Origin: Acidimicrobiia bacterium
GTDB lineage: Bacteria; Actinomycetota; Acidimicrobiia; Acidimicrobiales; JACDCH01
Direction: 5' to 3'
Assembly (NCBI GenBank): GCA_013694495.1
Contig: JACDCH010000039.1
Span: 1-6,235 of the forward strand
DNA length: 6,235 nt
Shown: piece after piece, positions 6,149 through 6,235 of the stretch
Position numbering within the stretch: the first letter of the stretch is position 1
Layout of the letters: each line of letters begins with the position of its first letter
The notes under the pieces: model-generated
The model's input: the letters and a program-made list of their open reading frames with translations, nothing else
Databases searched by the model: none
Told to the model about the DNA's origin: nothing
Translations under genes and position numbers: made by a program

Positions 6149-6235
6149 GAGGCCCGCTCGCGCGGGTCGACCGGGCGCGTGCTCCGACGGTGCTGGCGCG
6201 CCTTGGCCACACCCGCGCGGATCGCGCCCAGGTGG
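6145..6235 (-). CDS. 3' end of an unidentified gene, possibly a glycosyltransferase
   Basis: Reading the minus strand from the window edge gives 29 codons ending in TGA at 6147-6145: HLGAIRAGVAKARQ, then HRRSTRPVDPRERAS. Of these codons, 27 have G or C in the third position, matching the neighbouring genes, and the stop overlaps the GTG of the two-module glycosyltransferase as GTGA. Both points support a real upstream gene in the same operon. The short amphipathic stretch followed by a basic tail resembles the C-termini of some GT2 glycosyltransferases, but the fragment is too short to name the protein. Confidence 0.7.
   Translation of the reverse strand, partial: HLGAIRAGVAKARQHRRSTRPVDPRERAS

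Larger units (their letters stand above)
457..6235 (-). other. Six-gene overlapping operon for glycan assembly and modification
   Basis: All six minus-strand genes are joined by stop-start overlaps: GTGA at 6148-6145, ATGA at 3890-3887, GTGGCTGA at 3049-3042, GTGA at 1913-1910 and GTGA at 1095-1092. No room is left for internal promoters or terminators, so a single transcript entering from beyond 6235 and translational coupling are expected. Only one start (1913) has a strong Shine-Dalgarno, and the deacetylase start has essentially none. The order is unknown gene, double glycosyltransferase, deacetylase, glycosyltransferase, methyltransferase, priming transferase. The operon's beginning lies outside the window. 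Confidence 0.8.

Noticed and set aside
6153..6166. Small hairpin just upstream of the double glycosyltransferase start (CCCGC, loop GCGA, GCGGG on the minus strand)
   Set aside because: The stem is only 5 base pairs and lies within the coding end of the upstream gene. Such short inverted repeats are common by chance at this GC content, and no U-tract follows, so it is not called a terminator or regulator.
5454..6212. A 252-residue minus-strand open frame crossing the start of the double glycosyltransferase
   Set aside because: It is almost entirely Arg, Pro, Gly and Ala and is out of frame with the clear GT4 motifs, so it is a shadow.

Overview
This window looks like part of a polysaccharide (exopolysaccharide, capsule or O-antigen type) biosynthesis locus from a very GC-rich bacterium. 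By eye the DNA is well above 70% GC. Nearly every third codon position is G or C, most starts are GTG, and genes overlap by a few bases. This fits a high-GC actinobacterium, perhaps of the Acidimicrobiia or Thermoleophilia kind. That placement is inference from composition and protein style, since no taxonomic marker is present.

Layout: on the plus strand, bases 1-527 hold the C-terminal part of an O-antigen ligase/polymerase-like (Wzy_C) membrane protein. All other genes are on the minus strand and are read from right to left. They are the last 29 codons of an unidentified gene (6235-6145), a 753-residue protein made of two glycosyltransferase modules (6148-3887), a CE4-type polysaccharide deacetylase (3890-3042), a GT4 glycosyltransferase (3049-1910), an FkbM-family methyltransferase (1913-1092) and a small phosphoglycosyl transferase that would prime the lipid-linked glycan (1095-457). 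Each minus-strand start overlaps the preceding stop, by 4, 4, 8, 4 and 4 bases, so these six genes form one tightly packed and probably translationally coupled operon. The last gene runs 71 bases, tail to tail, into the end of the plus-strand ligase gene.

How they may work together: the phosphoglycosyl transferase would place the first sugar-phosphate on undecaprenyl phosphate. The GT4 enzyme and the two modules of the fused protein would add further sugars. The deacetylase would remove N- or O-acetyl groups, and the FkbM enzyme would O-methylate a sugar. The Wzy_C-type membrane protein would polymerise or ligate the finished glycan outside the membrane. No flippase, chain-length regulator or ABC exporter is visible, so they must lie outside the window if they exist. 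Sugar identities cannot be read from the sequence.

The window is coding almost end to end, with no intergenic stretch of any length. I see no RNA genes, insertion sequences, CRISPR arrays, promoters or convincing terminators. I found no evidence of a wholly new kind of system. The most unusual items are the double-glycosyltransferase fusion, whose second module lacks the first Glu of the EX7E motif, the apparently cytoplasmic deacetylase with an altered third motif, and the coding overlap between convergent genes.
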